DNA from: SABI01 sp964453215
Lineage (GTDB): Bacteria > Spirochaetota > Spirochaetia > Sphaerochaetales > Sphaerochaetaceae
Reading direction: 5' to 3'
Length of the DNA: 64,000 nt
Assembly (NCBI GenBank): GCA_964453215.1
Contig: CAYVRR010000005.1
Span: 1 to 64,000, forward strand
Part shown: positions 1 through 9,090 of the stretch, in pieces
Position numbering within the stretch: the first letter of the stretch is position 1
Layout: every line of letters begins with the position of its first letter
Notes under the pieces: generated by a model
Seen by the model: only the letters and a program-made list of their open reading frames with translations
Databases searched by the model: none
Told to the model about the DNA's origin: nothing
Translations under genes and position numbers: made by a program

Positions 1-1726
1 TTAACTAAAGGGCTAGAAAAATTGAGAAACACTGTTAAACAAAGAGCCTCTACAGAGACCCATTCATCTTCATACAGATGCATGATATACAGAACTGTAT
101 TCACAATTACATCCTGAACTTCTTCACCAAAGGAGCTACTTATCTTTTGTATTGCTTCAAGAAAGTCAGATGCCTCAACAAGAGCCTTGAATGTATCACT
201 CCCTAACGATGCAACCAATTCTACTCCTCTTTTACCAATGCTACCATCAAGTTTAGAGATACACCTTATAAGGGGATTATCCTCCAAAGAATGCTAAATA
301 TAAACTTTCATATTGTTATCAAAATAAAGGATCTTTTTTAGGGGAAATTCATGCTTACCTAAGGTGACAATTGGCTCAAATGTAAAAAGTTCAAGTTGTG
401 AGGGGTCTACTTCTTGCACTTTTTTCCTATGGGTTGGTCTTCCTGTTACCAACCTTTTGAATTGCAAAGCCCTCCTCATTAATATCGTATCCGAGAGAGC
501 AATTTTCTTCTTCAGAATTTTACACGTCTGTCTATTTTGAGCAACTTCTTCTTTGAGTGAAAGATATGAAATATACTCACATAGATGGGAATACTTTCTC
601 CAGGGGAAAACCTTTTTCGGGTAATACTTTTGTACAATTACACACAGGCCAGGATGAATACTTTGCATATTAGATGAGACGGAAAAAGAAAAATCTTGTA
701 GAGGATTAATAAGAGACTCAAAACATAACCTCATCAAATAATAAGACCAAACAGTGAGGGCTTCTATAAAGAACTCTCTCTTTTTTGTGTGGTAATAGAG
801 GTGAGGAGTCAGTAATTCGCTATATTACGCTGCTCTTATATCTTCAAAAAAGGAGGATGTATCAGGGAATTCTTTTAAAAACTGAACTTCCATTTCTGCA
901 GGTATGTGTTTCAATTGATATTCATCTACATGATCGAAATTCCCAATCTTAAAAAGAGAATCACTATCATCTAATAATGAAGAACAATCTTTATGTGCCT
1001 TATGGGTAGAAAAAGAGTAGGCTTTCTCATAAGAAGCTATCATTCCATAAACGGTAGAATCTACAAGAAAGATAAGTGAAAAGAGAGTATAATTCTCTAC
1101 AATAATTTTCGTAATGATCTTTTTCGTTAAAGAAGGGAAAGGGGTAGAGGTCAATAGAGATAAGAGAAACAAAAAGTCCCCTTCTCTTAATAAAGATGTT
1201 TGATAACTTCCCACTACTTGATAACACTCTCCATTAGAAAAGAGAGAAGCATAGAAACATTTTTGAAAAATTGTCTCTTCCACCACTTCATCATCTAACT
1301 CTGGTGAGTATAAAAGGGAATGCTCTTTAGTGAAAACATCTATTATAGTATATAAATCATCTTCAAACACTTCATATACTGTAAAGAGTGAATAATGAAA
1401 AGGATTCTCTTTCTAATAATATAACATCTTTAAGGAGAGAGGTTTCAAACGAGTATGAAATAATTTCATGAAAGAGGTAATATGATAAGGAGAACTCATT
1501 ACACAGAGGATGTAGAGCTCATTAAGAACATCATGATAATTGTGCTGCCTATAGCGCTCATACTCACTTACGTAAGGGGGATTATCATCTACAAACTTAC
1601 TGATTTCTTTATGACTTTGTGCATACTCAAATAGTTCATCAACTATCATGTCTAAAGCTTCATCAGCTTCATCACACACATTTGCAATCTTTTTTTTGCA
1701 TTACCGCTAAACTTTTTCTTTTCCAT
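1..1726 (-). pseudogene. Decayed gene of unknown function, continuing past the left edge
   Basis: One minus-strand frame stays coherent from about 1697 to the window edge but is cut by three in-frame stops: TAG at 1413-1415, TAA at 825-827 and TAG at 294-296. Coding-like sequence continues directly after each stop, for example SSFFEDIRAA, stop, YSELLTPHLYYH. At the 5' end an ATG at 1724-1726 opens MEKKKFSGNAKK and then shifts frame in a run of eight A (T 1690-1697 on the plus strand); a ninth A would join it to the frame KIANVCDEADEALD. Together these give roughly 575 codons to the edge. The pieces have no motif I recognise. Stops of all three types end the intact neighbours normally, so recoding is unlikely and a fairly recent pseudogene is the simplest reading. 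No Shine-Dalgarno is visible before the ATG. The alternative is several small adjacent genes, but their shared frame argues against that. Confidence 0.7.
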
Positions 1727-1768
1727 AGGGATATGAGGATAAATTACTTTATCACCTTTAACAATAGA

Positions 1769-2791
1769 TTACCTTCTTGGCACTTGTGCTGTACTTGATC
1801 TCACCTTTAAGTAGGTGGGGATATATATTTTACGAGGTAATTCATAAGTGGAATTAATCCTACTTTTTAGAATCTCTACCGCGTTTTGTGCAACAAAAGT
1901 CATAGGAACATGTACTGTAGTTAAAGGGGGAGTGAGGTACTTTGCTGAACTTTGGTCATTAAAACCAACTACACTCATCTCTTTTGGAACCTCCACCTTT
2001 TCGTGTGCTAAGCGGGCTAATACCCCAGTAGCAGTTGCATCATTTGCACAATATATTGCAGTTGGCCTGTTGTCTGAATTAAGAAGTTCTAATGCTAAAT
2101 CATATCCTTGAGAATAACTAAGACGCTCCCCTTCAAAGATAAGAGCGTCATCAAAGAGCCCCTTCTCACTCATATATTCGATGTAGGTTGTTTTTCTCAT
2201 ATCTCGACCTTGTCCTCCAGTATCTCCAATAACCTTTCCTCCAACATACGCAATGTGTCTATGATTGAGTGCAAAAAGATGATCGAGAGCGAGCTTAGTT
2301 CCAAGCTCTGTATTGATGAGAATAGAGTCAAACCGAGTTGCATCGGGACATGAATCAAGAAATACGATGTGTTTTGAAAATTCAGAAATTTTTTCAATCT
2401 GAGGTAAATTAAATCTTCCAATTGCAATAATAGCATCAATGCTGGTTTCAACTGATGGAACAAATTGATTATCAATATTGAGAAATTTGATAATATCTAT
2501 CCCCTCTTTAACAAGCTGCTTTTCTACGGTTGTCATTAAGTAGAGGTAATAAGGATCTTCAATAAGAGCAGAATAATTATACCACTCTACAATCGCAAAA
2601 GTGAGGCGTGTGGTGACTCTCTTTTTTTGTTTTCTCATTTTTAGAGTAACATATTCTAACTCTTCTGCTGCAACGAGAACTCTCATCTTTGTTTCATCAG
2701 AGACACTTAAAGAGTCATCATGATTAAGAATTCTTGATACTGTTGCAATTGAAACATCTGCCTTTGCTGCAATGTCTTTGATAGTAGCCAC
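1769..2791 (-). CDS. LacI/GalR-family transcriptional regulator, EbgR-like
   Basis: A 340-residue repressor with the family layout: an N-terminal helix-turn-helix (MATIKDIAAKADVSIATVSR, residues 1-20), a hinge, and a periplasmic-binding-protein-like effector domain from about residue 65 to the end. The sequence DPYYLYLMTTVEKQL and the overall pattern resemble E. coli EbgR, the repressor of a beta-galactosidase operon. It is transcribed away from a sugar ABC transporter and a GH2 beta-galactosidase, so it probably controls that operon in response to a galactoside or related sugar. The ligand itself is inferred only from context. The start is the ATG at 2789-2791. Confidence 0.9.
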   Translation of the reverse strand: MATIKDIAAKADVSIATVSRILNHDDSLSVSDETKMRVLVAAEELEYVTLKMRKQKKRVTTRLTFAIVEWYNYSALIEDPYYLYLMTTVEKQLVKEGIDIIKFLNIDNQFVPSVETSIDAIIAIGRFNLPQIEKISEFSKHIVFLDSCPDATRFDSILINTELGTKLALDHLFALNHRHIAYVGGKVIGDTGGQGRDMRKTTYIEYMSEKGLFDDALIFEGERLSYSQGYDLALELLNSDNRPTAIYCANDATATGVLARLAHEKVEVPKEMSVVGFNDQSSAKYLTPPLTTVHVPMTFVAQNAVEILKSRINSTYELPRKIYIPTYLKVRSSTAQVPRR

Positions 2792-2852
2792 ATTTTTTCC
2801 TTTGATACATAGTAAAAATTTGATTCTTATCCTACCACTATTACCACAATAA

Positions 2853-2866
2853 TCAAACCATTTTGA
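2853..2866. promoter_or_regulatory. Candidate operator (14-base inverted repeat)
   Basis: TCAAACCATTTTGA is a perfect 5+5 inverted repeat (TCAAA/TTTGA around CCAT) in the divergent region between the LacI gene and the sugar operon. Its position fits autoregulation or control of both directions. Sites for LacI-family proteins are usually palindromes of this size, but the centre here is not the common CG. This is an inference only. Confidence 0.3.
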
Positions 2867-2918
2867 CTTAGTTTTGAAAATATATCTCTATATTATCATA
2901 ATAGCGACTTATTTGTAA

Positions 2919-2948
2919 TAGTAAAATATTAGTAAAATTTAGTAAAAT
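2919..2948. repeat. Three phased copies of TAGTAAAAT upstream of the sugar operon promoter
   Basis: TAGTAAAAT occurs at 2919-2927, 2930-2938 and 2940-2948, a spacing of 11 and then 10 bases, which is one helical turn. The block ends six bases before the -35 box of the operon. It could be an AT-rich UP-like element or an activator site on one face of the helix. Confidence 0.5.
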
Positions 2949-2953
2949 TTTTG

Positions 2954-2982
2954 TTGACATATAGGAAAACCCATCATATGCT
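2954..2982 (+). promoter_or_regulatory. Sigma-70-type promoter of the sugar ABC/beta-galactosidase operon
   Basis: A consensus -35 TTGACA (2954-2959) and a -10 TATGCT (2977-2982) are separated by 17 bases. A transcript would start near 2989, about 40 bases before the binding-protein ATG. This placement rules out the longer reading frame that begins inside the -35 region. Confidence 0.75.
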
Positions 2983-2993
2983 CATAGATATCA

Positions 2994-3009
2994 AGCAGGA
3001 GGACCTGCT
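2994..3009 (+). promoter_or_regulatory. Leader hairpin AGCAGG-AGGA-CCTGCT
   Basis: A perfect 6-base-pair stem with a four-base loop lies at the predicted 5' end of the operon transcript, just before the real ribosome binding site TAAGGAGA (3016-3023). It may stabilise the mRNA 5' end or be part of an operator overlapping the transcription start. Its left arm AGCAGGAGG reappears in the terminator at 4324. Confidence 0.4.
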
Positions 3010-3028
3010 ACACGATAAGGAGAAATTT

Positions 3029-4303
3029 ATGAAAAAGAGTGTATTAATTCTTTTAGTGATTCTAAGCTTAGTCACCCCACTATTCGCTAGTGGCGCTACA
3101 GAAGCAAAAGATGCTGGACCAATTACCATATGGGCATGGGATCCTAACTTCAACATCTCAATTATGAATGAAGCGATTAGTCGCTATTCGGCAAAACATC
3201 CTGAAGCAACATTTGAAGTTGTAGAACTTGCAAAAGCTGACGTTGAGCAAAAACTACACACAAACCTCGCTTCTCGTACCACAGAAGGTCTTCCAGATAT
3301 CGTATTAATTGAAGACTATAATGTACAAAAATACCTCACAAGCTACCCTGGTCAATTTGCCGACCTCACCAGCCATTTCAATTATAACGACTTTGTTGGG
3401 TACAAAGCCGACGTTATGAAATTAGATGGTAAATACTATGGAGTTCCATTTGACTCAGGAGTTTCAGGATTCTTCTACAGGACTGACCTTTTAGCAAAAG
3501 CAGGATTTACCCCTAAAGATTTAGAGAATATCACATGGGCACGACTTGCAGATATCGCAAAAGAGTATAAAGCCAAAACAGGTCAATACTTCCTAGGTAA
3601 CGGAAAAGATGATGGTGGATTATTCAGAATCATGCTTCAAAGTGCAGGAAGTTGGTATTTCGATAATAACGGCAAACCAGCTCTCGTTGGTAATGCTGCA
3701 TTAAAAGAAGCTATGCAAATTTACAAACGTTTTGTTGTAGAAGACCTTGCCCTTCCAACCAATGGCTGGAATGAGTGGGTAGGTGCTTTTAACACTGGTA
3801 AAGTTGCTTCTGTTACAACTGGTGTTTGGATTATTGGTTCAATTAAAGCCGCCTCAGACCAAAGTGGTCTTTGGGCAGTCGCTCCAACTCCTCGACTTAG
3901 CACAGCTAAATCTGTAAACGCTTCTAACTTAGGTGGATCTTCTTGGTTTGTTCTTCAAAATGGTGCACGAAGAGAGAAAGCGATTGAATTCATGAAAGAA
4001 ATATATGGTGCAGATAAAGAGTTCTACCAAACAATTCTCGTGAACAATGGCGCAATTGGTTCTTATACACCAGCATTTAAAGGTGATGCCTTTGCTCAAA
4101 AAGATGCATTTTTTGGAAACAGAGCAATCTTTGCTGATTTAAGTAAATGGGCAGCCCAAGTTCCTAAAGTAAACGTTGGACAATATACCTACGAAGCAGA
4201 TGCAGCAATCATGGGTGTAATGGAAGATTATTACACAGGAAAAACTACTATTGACCAAGCAATTTTAACTGCTGAAAAACAGTTAGTGAACGCAATTCAA
4301 TAA
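3029..4303 (+). CDS. Sugar ABC transporter substrate-binding protein (family 1)
   Basis: Periplasmic or membrane-anchored binding protein of 424 residues. It has a signal peptide (MKKSVLILLVILSLVTPLFA) followed by the SGATEAKD linker typical of spirochaete binding proteins, with no lipobox cysteine. The mature part begins ITIWAWDPNFNISIMNEAI, the usual start of the MalE/UgpB-like family. The ATG at 3029 is chosen because TAAGGAGA precedes it; the longer frame from 2951 would start in the promoter. Two permeases follow but no ATPase gene, so a shared MsmK/UgpC-type ATPase encoded elsewhere is expected. The operon ends in a beta-galactosidase, suggesting a beta-galactoside substrate. Confidence 0.9.
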   Translation: MKKSVLILLVILSLVTPLFASGATEAKDAGPITIWAWDPNFNISIMNEAISRYSAKHPEATFEVVELAKADVEQKLHTNLASRTTEGLPDIVLIEDYNVQKYLTSYPGQFADLTSHFNYNDFVGYKADVMKLDGKYYGVPFDSGVSGFFYRTDLLAKAGFTPKDLENITWARLADIAKEYKAKTGQYFLGNGKDDGGLFRIMLQSAGSWYFDNNGKPALVGNAALKEAMQIYKRFVVEDLALPTNGWNEWVGAFNTGKVASVTTGVWIIGSIKAASDQSGLWAVAPTPRLSTAKSVNASNLGGSSWFVLQNGARREKAIEFMKEIYGADKEFYQTILVNNGAIGSYTPAFKGDAFAQKDAFFGNRAIFADLSKWAAQVPKVNVGQYTYEADAAIMGVMEDYYTGKTTIDQAILTAEKQLVNAIQ

Positions 4304-4323
4304 AAATTAAAGAAAAACTCATA

Positions 4324-4351
4324 AGCAGGAGGCTCTCCTCCTGCTTTTTTT
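4324..4351 (+). terminator. Intergenic terminator/attenuator between binding protein and permeases
   Basis: AGCAGGAGG (4324-4332), loop CTCT, CCTCCTGCT (4337-4345), then a T run. This 9-base-pair GC-rich stem looks like an intrinsic terminator inside the operon. Such elements commonly lower permease expression relative to the binding protein. Some readthrough must occur if the permeases have no promoter of their own, and I see none. Confidence 0.75.
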
Positions 4352-4367
4352 CTCATGGAGAACACGT

Positions 4368-5321
4368 ATGGCACATGAAAAACAACTAAATAGGACAGGA
4401 TGGTATTTTATTATACCTTCTGCAATCCTACTACTTTTCTTTATTGTCTACCCCATCTTTTACTCACTTTATCTCTCATTTACTACAACCAAGGGGATAG
4501 TCTCACAGTTTGTAGGAGTAAAAAACTATATTAGGATTTTTAATGATCCAATGTTTTTCCTTGCTCTGAAAAACACCTTTACCCTCCTCATTATTCAAGT
4601 TCCAATCATGCTTATCCTTGCTATATCCTTTGCAGCAATATTGAATAATAAGAAAGTGAGGTTTAGAGGGTTTTTTAGAACAGCCCTCTTTCTCCCCTCA
4701 GTTACCTCGTTAATTGCCTATTCCATCCTCTTTAAAATGCTCTTTAGTTATGATGGATTAATCAATAACACCCTTCTTTCCCTCTCTATCATTGATAGTC
4801 CATTACAGTGGATGACAACACCAAAACTTGCAACCTTTGTCCTCATCCTTGCAATGATTTGGAGATGGACTGGCTATAACATGATTTTTTACCTTTCAGC
4901 AATGCAAAATATTTCTGAAGACTTATATGAAGCTGCTAGTATTGATGGAGCGAGTAAGGTAAGAACGTTCTTTGCTATCACAGTTCCCCTCCTTAAACCA
5001 ATCATTCTATTTACTACAGTTATGTCGACAATTGGAACATTACAGCTATTTGATGAGCCAATGAACCTCTCTCAAGGTGGAACAACTGCAAGTATGGTTG
5101 GACCAAATAACGTATTTCTCACACTCAGTGTCTACATCTATAATATTTGTTTCAAATACACCCCAAACTTTGGGTATGCAGCAACAGTCAGTTATGCGAT
5201 TTTACTCATCATTGCGCTGTTGACCTTTGTCCAATTTACCCTCTCTCGTGATAAAGAAGAGGTAATGAGACGAAAGATAGAAAAAGAGACCAAAGCAATG
5301 ATAAAGAGAGGAACAGTATGA
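4368..5321 (+). CDS. Sugar ABC transporter permease, MalF/UgpA type
   Basis: Inner-membrane permease of 317 residues with about six hydrophobic segments, the first at residues 11-33 (WYFIIPSAILLLFFIVYPIF). The cytoplasmic EAA loop that contacts the ATPase is visible as EAASIDGASKVRTFFAIT near residue 190. It starts at ATG 4368 after GGAGAA and overlaps the second permease by four bases (ATGA), indicating translational coupling. The substrate is inferred from the downstream beta-galactosidase. Confidence 0.92.
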   Translation: MAHEKQLNRTGWYFIIPSAILLLFFIVYPIFYSLYLSFTTTKGIVSQFVGVKNYIRIFNDPMFFLALKNTFTLLIIQVPIMLILAISFAAILNNKKVRFRGFFRTALFLPSVTSLIAYSILFKMLFSYDGLINNTLLSLSIIDSPLQWMTTPKLATFVLILAMIWRWTGYNMIFYLSAMQNISEDLYEAASIDGASKVRTFFAITVPLLKPIILFTTVMSTIGTLQLFDEPMNLSQGGTTASMVGPNNVFLTLSVYIYNICFKYTPNFGYAATVSYAILLIIALLTFVQFTLSRDKEEVMRRKIEKETKAMIKRGTV

Positions 5322-6136
5322 AAATGAAAATAACTTTAGGATCATTCTTTTTATATGCATTTTTATCAATATCTGCATTTTTCTCAATCTTTCCATTTAT
5401 CTGGATTGTAATTGGCTCCACTAATAGTGCAATAGATATCCAAAATGGAAGGCTCACATTTGGAAACCAACTTATCAGCAACTTTAGTAAACTTTTTGGG
5501 GACTCTAATATGGGTTTGGCACTATTTAACTCAGCAAAAATAGCTTTCTTTACTGTATTTTTATCACTTTTAGTGACAAGTATGGCAGCGTATGGCTTTC
5601 AGATGTACAAATCAAAAGCTCGGGAAAAAACCTACTCATTCTTCTTACTCACTATGATGATCCCCTTTGCTTCCCTTATGATTCCCCTTTTTCAAATCAT
5701 CGTAGTATTTCGACTTCTTAACTCCCACTTAGCGATTATCCTCGTTGCGAGTATTAGTGTATTTATGATCTTCTTCTTTAGACAAAGTTTTGTAAATTAC
5801 CAAACAGAAATACTTCAAGCTGCCAGAGTTGATGGAGCTGGAGAGCTAAGAATATTCTTTACCATATTTTTCCCATCGATGCGCAGTACCTATGCAGCTG
5901 GAGCTATTTACTCATTTATGACGAGCTGGAATGCATATCTATGGCCATTGATTGTCCTTCAATCAAATGACAAAAGAACTTCCACTCTTCTCATCTCTTC
6001 CCTCTCATCTTCATATACGCCAGATTATGGAGTGATTATGACAGGGATTGCCCTAGCGACCCTCCCTGTCATCGTGGTATTCTTTGCATTCCAAAAACAA
6101 TTTGTACAGGGTATGGTAGGCTCTGTAAAGCAATAA
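5318..6136 (+). CDS. Sugar ABC transporter permease, MalG/UgpE type
   Basis: The 272-residue partner permease, with an N-terminal membrane segment (LYAFLSISAFFSIFPFIWIV) and the EAA loop ILQAARVDGAGELRIFF near residue 165. Its length is normal for MalG-like subunits. It overlaps the upstream permease by ATGA and is followed 13 bases later by the beta-galactosidase gene, so the three are almost certainly cotranscribed. Confidence 0.92.
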   Translation: MKMKITLGSFFLYAFLSISAFFSIFPFIWIVIGSTNSAIDIQNGRLTFGNQLISNFSKLFGDSNMGLALFNSAKIAFFTVFLSLLVTSMAAYGFQMYKSKAREKTYSFFLLTMMIPFASLMIPLFQIIVVFRLLNSHLAIILVASISVFMIFFFRQSFVNYQTEILQAARVDGAGELRIFFTIFFPSMRSTYAAGAIYSFMTSWNAYLWPLIVLQSNDKRTSTLLISSLSSSYTPDYGVIMTGIALATLPVIVVFFAFQKQFVQGMVGSVKQ

Positions 6137-6149
6137 GGATTACAAATAT

Positions 6150-9023
6150 ATGAATTACACACAATCATTAGACCCAAATATTTTCCAAGAAAATAGACTT
6201 CCTCCCCACTCCCTTTTCTTATCTCAATCTAGTGTAAAAGAGTATAGCCTTAATGGAAGTTGGCACATACGCTATTTTAATAACCCAGCTGAGGCTACAG
6301 ACGAATTTCTCTTTAAAGAACATATAGAAGAGATGGAGAGTATCACCGTTCCATCCCACCTCCCTTTAGAAGGATTTGGAGTTCCTCAATATACCAATAC
6401 CATCTACCCTTGGGATGGATTACATGAAATAAGACCACCAGAAATCCCTGAAATAAACCCCACCGCCTGTTATGCTAAAATCATCTCCATCACAGATGAG
6501 ATGTTAGAAAAAGATCTCATTCTTCGCTTTGATGGAGTCGACTCTGCCCTCTACCTCTATGTAAATGGAACATATGTTGGCTATAAAGAGGATAGCTTTA
6601 CTCCAGGTGAGTTCCTCATTACTCAATTTTTACATGAAGGGAAAAACCTCATCTCTGTGATGAACCTTCGCTACTGCACAGGGAGCTGGCTCGAAGACCA
6701 AGATTTTTGGCGCTTACCTGGAATTTTTAGAGATGTAACATTATTAGAGTGTAACAAAAATCGGATACTAGATATCTTCATTAAACCAACTCTCAATGAG
6801 GAGCTCACAGTTGGCACCGTAGAGGTAAATGTGACTGCCCTCTTTGAAAATGAATATACCACCCACTTCTTCATAGATGAAAAAGAGTACACTCTTAGCC
6901 ATTTCACTATAGAAAACCCACTTCTTTGGAGTGCTGAAGAGCCCAATTTATATACCTACAGACTTGAAGTGAGGGTACATGGGACAACAGTAGAAACAAT
7001 AACGGGACACTTTGGTTTTAGAAGAATTGAGATAATTGGTAAAACTGTTTTTCTGAATGGAAAAAGACTCATCTTACGGGGAGTAAATCGACATGAAATA
7101 GATCCCTATACAGGGCGAACAATTTCAAAAGAACTCATTAAAAAAGATATTTTATTGATGAAACAAAACAATATTAACGCCCTTAGAACAAGTCACTACC
7201 CCAATCACCCATATGTATATGAACTGTGTGACACATTAGGAATCTACATGATGGATGAGATAAACTTAGAAACACATGGAACGTGGATGATAGCGGGCAA
7301 GGGGGAGAAAAAGTGGTACACCATACCAGATGATAAAATAGAGTGGAGAGGTGCTGTATTAGACAGAGCTGCCTCAATGGCAATGAGAGATAAAAACCAC
7401 CCCTCTATTCTCTTCTACTCATGTGGAAATGAGAGCTTTGGAGGCTCTATTATCGATGAAGTTGCCACCTACTTAAGAAGCTTAGATGATAATAAACTCA
7501 TCCACTATGAAGGGCTCTTTTTCGATAGGCGTTATAACAACTCAAGTGATGTAGAGAGCAGAATGTATGCGAAAGTTGAAGAAGTTAAAGAATATCTCGA
7601 TTCAGGTGATAAACCAATCTTACTCTGTGAATATGCCCATGCGATGGGTAACAGTATGGGTAACCTTGATGAATATGTGAATTTAGAAGAGTATTCAAAC
7701 AGCTACGCGGGTGGATTTATTTGGGACTTTGTAGATCAAAATCTTATTATTGATGGTAAAGAGCGAGCAGGACTATTTTTGAGCTATCCAACAGATGGAT
7801 ATTTTTGTATTAATGGAATTGTTGATGGACACAGAAGGCCATCTGCGAAGTTAGAGCAGGTAAAGTATTCATATCGTCCAGTAGATATCATCATCGATAC
7901 AAACACACTAACAATCATAAATAAAAATCTATTTACCACAACAGACCAATACACCTTTAGATATACCTACACAGAAGATGGAGAAGTGAGTGAAACTGGA
8001 GAATTTAAAATCTCTATAGAGCCACTACACCATCAATCTATTCCTATTCCTACACGAACACATATTTCAGATAAAGAACTACAACTTATAGTATCAGTAG
8101 AACTAAGAAGTGATACTAGTTGGGCAAAAAAGGGGCACTCTATTGTACGAATAGGGAAAGTTCTTACAGAAGCTACACCCTATAAGAGAAAAGAGGCACT
8201 TGAACCATTAATTCATGGAGATATGCATACAGGATACAGAATAGGGGACTATTCATTCCTTATTCACCACCATCTAGGACATATAGTTGCAATGCAATAT
8301 AAGGATAAGAACCTCTTGCGCTCACCCGTAAAAATTGAGTTTTGGAGAGCTCCAACAGATAATGACATTGGAGTGAACCCCCTTTTATCATTCATGGAGT
8401 GTAAACTTGCTTCTCTTTATCAAGTGGCAACACAATACGAAAGAAAAGAGAATACGTACTACACAACAATTCAATGTGGCCCCTATGCGATACCCGTTAT
8501 CTACTATTTTTATAAAAACACGATAATAATTGAGATAGAGAGCCCCGAGTTTGACCACTACATCCCCAATTTTGGCATCTCTTTTAGCATTGACAACTCA
8601 TTTAGAAACGTGAGCTATTATGGAAATGAGATGATGGAGAGCTACCGAGATAGAAAAGGGGGAAGTGTTTTAAAGAGAGTTACATTTGACCCATACAGAG
8701 ATCAAAGATCTTACCTCCATCCCCAAGAGTATGGAAATAGAGTTGATGTAAGAGAACTTAGTCTCCAAAATGAGGTGGGACAAACGATAAACATCAAGGC
8801 AAACAGGCCTTTTGAATGCTCTGTAATCCCTTATAGCTCCCACGAACTTGAGAACGCTACGTATGTAGATGAGCTACCCTCTACAAAAAACCTCCATGTG
8901 CGCATACTAGAGGGACAAAGTGGAGTGGGAGGAGATGACTCGTGGGGAGCACCAGTACATGAAAAGTATCGCTATAGAGGGCCCAAAGAGAAGTGGATAG
9001 TTGAAATTGAGATATGTGGATAA
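6150..9023 (+). CDS. lacZ: Beta-galactosidase, glycoside hydrolase family 2
   Basis: Cytoplasmic enzyme of 957 residues hydrolysing terminal beta-galactosides. The LacZ/EbgA architecture is clear: an N-terminal jelly-roll domain, an immunoglobulin-like domain, a TIM barrel with RGVNRHE and NALRTSHYPNHP, and a C-terminal small-chain domain containing FWRAPTDNDIG. The acid/base glutamate lies in SCGNES (about residue 428) and the nucleophile in CEYAHAMGNS (about residue 494). It is somewhat shorter than E. coli LacZ (1023 residues). As the last gene of the ABC operon it would process imported galactosides. EbgA-type specificity is possible and cannot be told apart by reading. Confidence 0.95.
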   Translation: MNYTQSLDPNIFQENRLPPHSLFLSQSSVKEYSLNGSWHIRYFNNPAEATDEFLFKEHIEEMESITVPSHLPLEGFGVPQYTNTIYPWDGLHEIRPPEIPEINPTACYAKIISITDEMLEKDLILRFDGVDSALYLYVNGTYVGYKEDSFTPGEFLITQFLHEGKNLISVMNLRYCTGSWLEDQDFWRLPGIFRDVTLLECNKNRILDIFIKPTLNEELTVGTVEVNVTALFENEYTTHFFIDEKEYTLSHFTIENPLLWSAEEPNLYTYRLEVRVHGTTVETITGHFGFRRIEIIGKTVFLNGKRLILRGVNRHEIDPYTGRTISKELIKKDILLMKQNNINALRTSHYPNHPYVYELCDTLGIYMMDEINLETHGTWMIAGKGEKKWYTIPDDKIEWRGAVLDRAASMAMRDKNHPSILFYSCGNESFGGSIIDEVATYLRSLDDNKLIHYEGLFFDRRYNNSSDVESRMYAKVEEVKEYLDSGDKPILLCEYAHAMGNSMGNLDEYVNLEEYSNSYAGGFIWDFVDQNLIIDGKERAGLFLSYPTDGYFCINGIVDGHRRPSAKLEQVKYSYRPVDIIIDTNTLTIINKNLFTTTDQYTFRYTYTEDGEVSETGEFKISIEPLHHQSIPIPTRTHISDKELQLIVSVELRSDTSWAKKGHSIVRIGKVLTEATPYKRKEALEPLIHGDMHTGYRIGDYSFLIHHHLGHIVAMQYKDKNLLRSPVKIEFWRAPTDNDIGVNPLLSFMECKLASLYQVATQYERKENTYYTTIQCGPYAIPVIYYFYKNTIIIEIESPEFDHYIPNFGISFSIDNSFRNVSYYGNEMMESYRDRKGGSVLKRVTFDPYRDQRSYLHPQEYGNRVDVRELSLQNEVGQTINIKANRPFECSVIPYSSHELENATYVDELPSTKNLHVRILEGQSGVGGDDSWGAPVHEKYRYRGPKEKWIVEIEICG

Positions 9024-9050
9024 CCAATTTTCCACATCCATAAATCTTTT

Positions 9051-9087
9051 GGGGGGAAAGGGGTTTTTATCTCTTTCTCCCCTTTTT
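9051..9087 (+). terminator. Intrinsic terminator after the beta-galactosidase gene
   Basis: GGGGGGAAAG (9051-9060) pairs with CTTTCTCCCC (9073-9082), one G-U pair included, followed by five T. It closes the sugar operon before the convergent LacI gene. A second small hairpin, ATGTGGA/TCCACAT (9014-9037), spans the lacZ stop codon. Confidence 0.8.
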
Positions 9088-9090
9088 ATA

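Noticed and set aside
294..1415. TAG read as a sense codon in the left-hand gene
   Set aside because: One of the three stops is TAA, and intact genes in the window end with TAG normally, so recoding is not supported.
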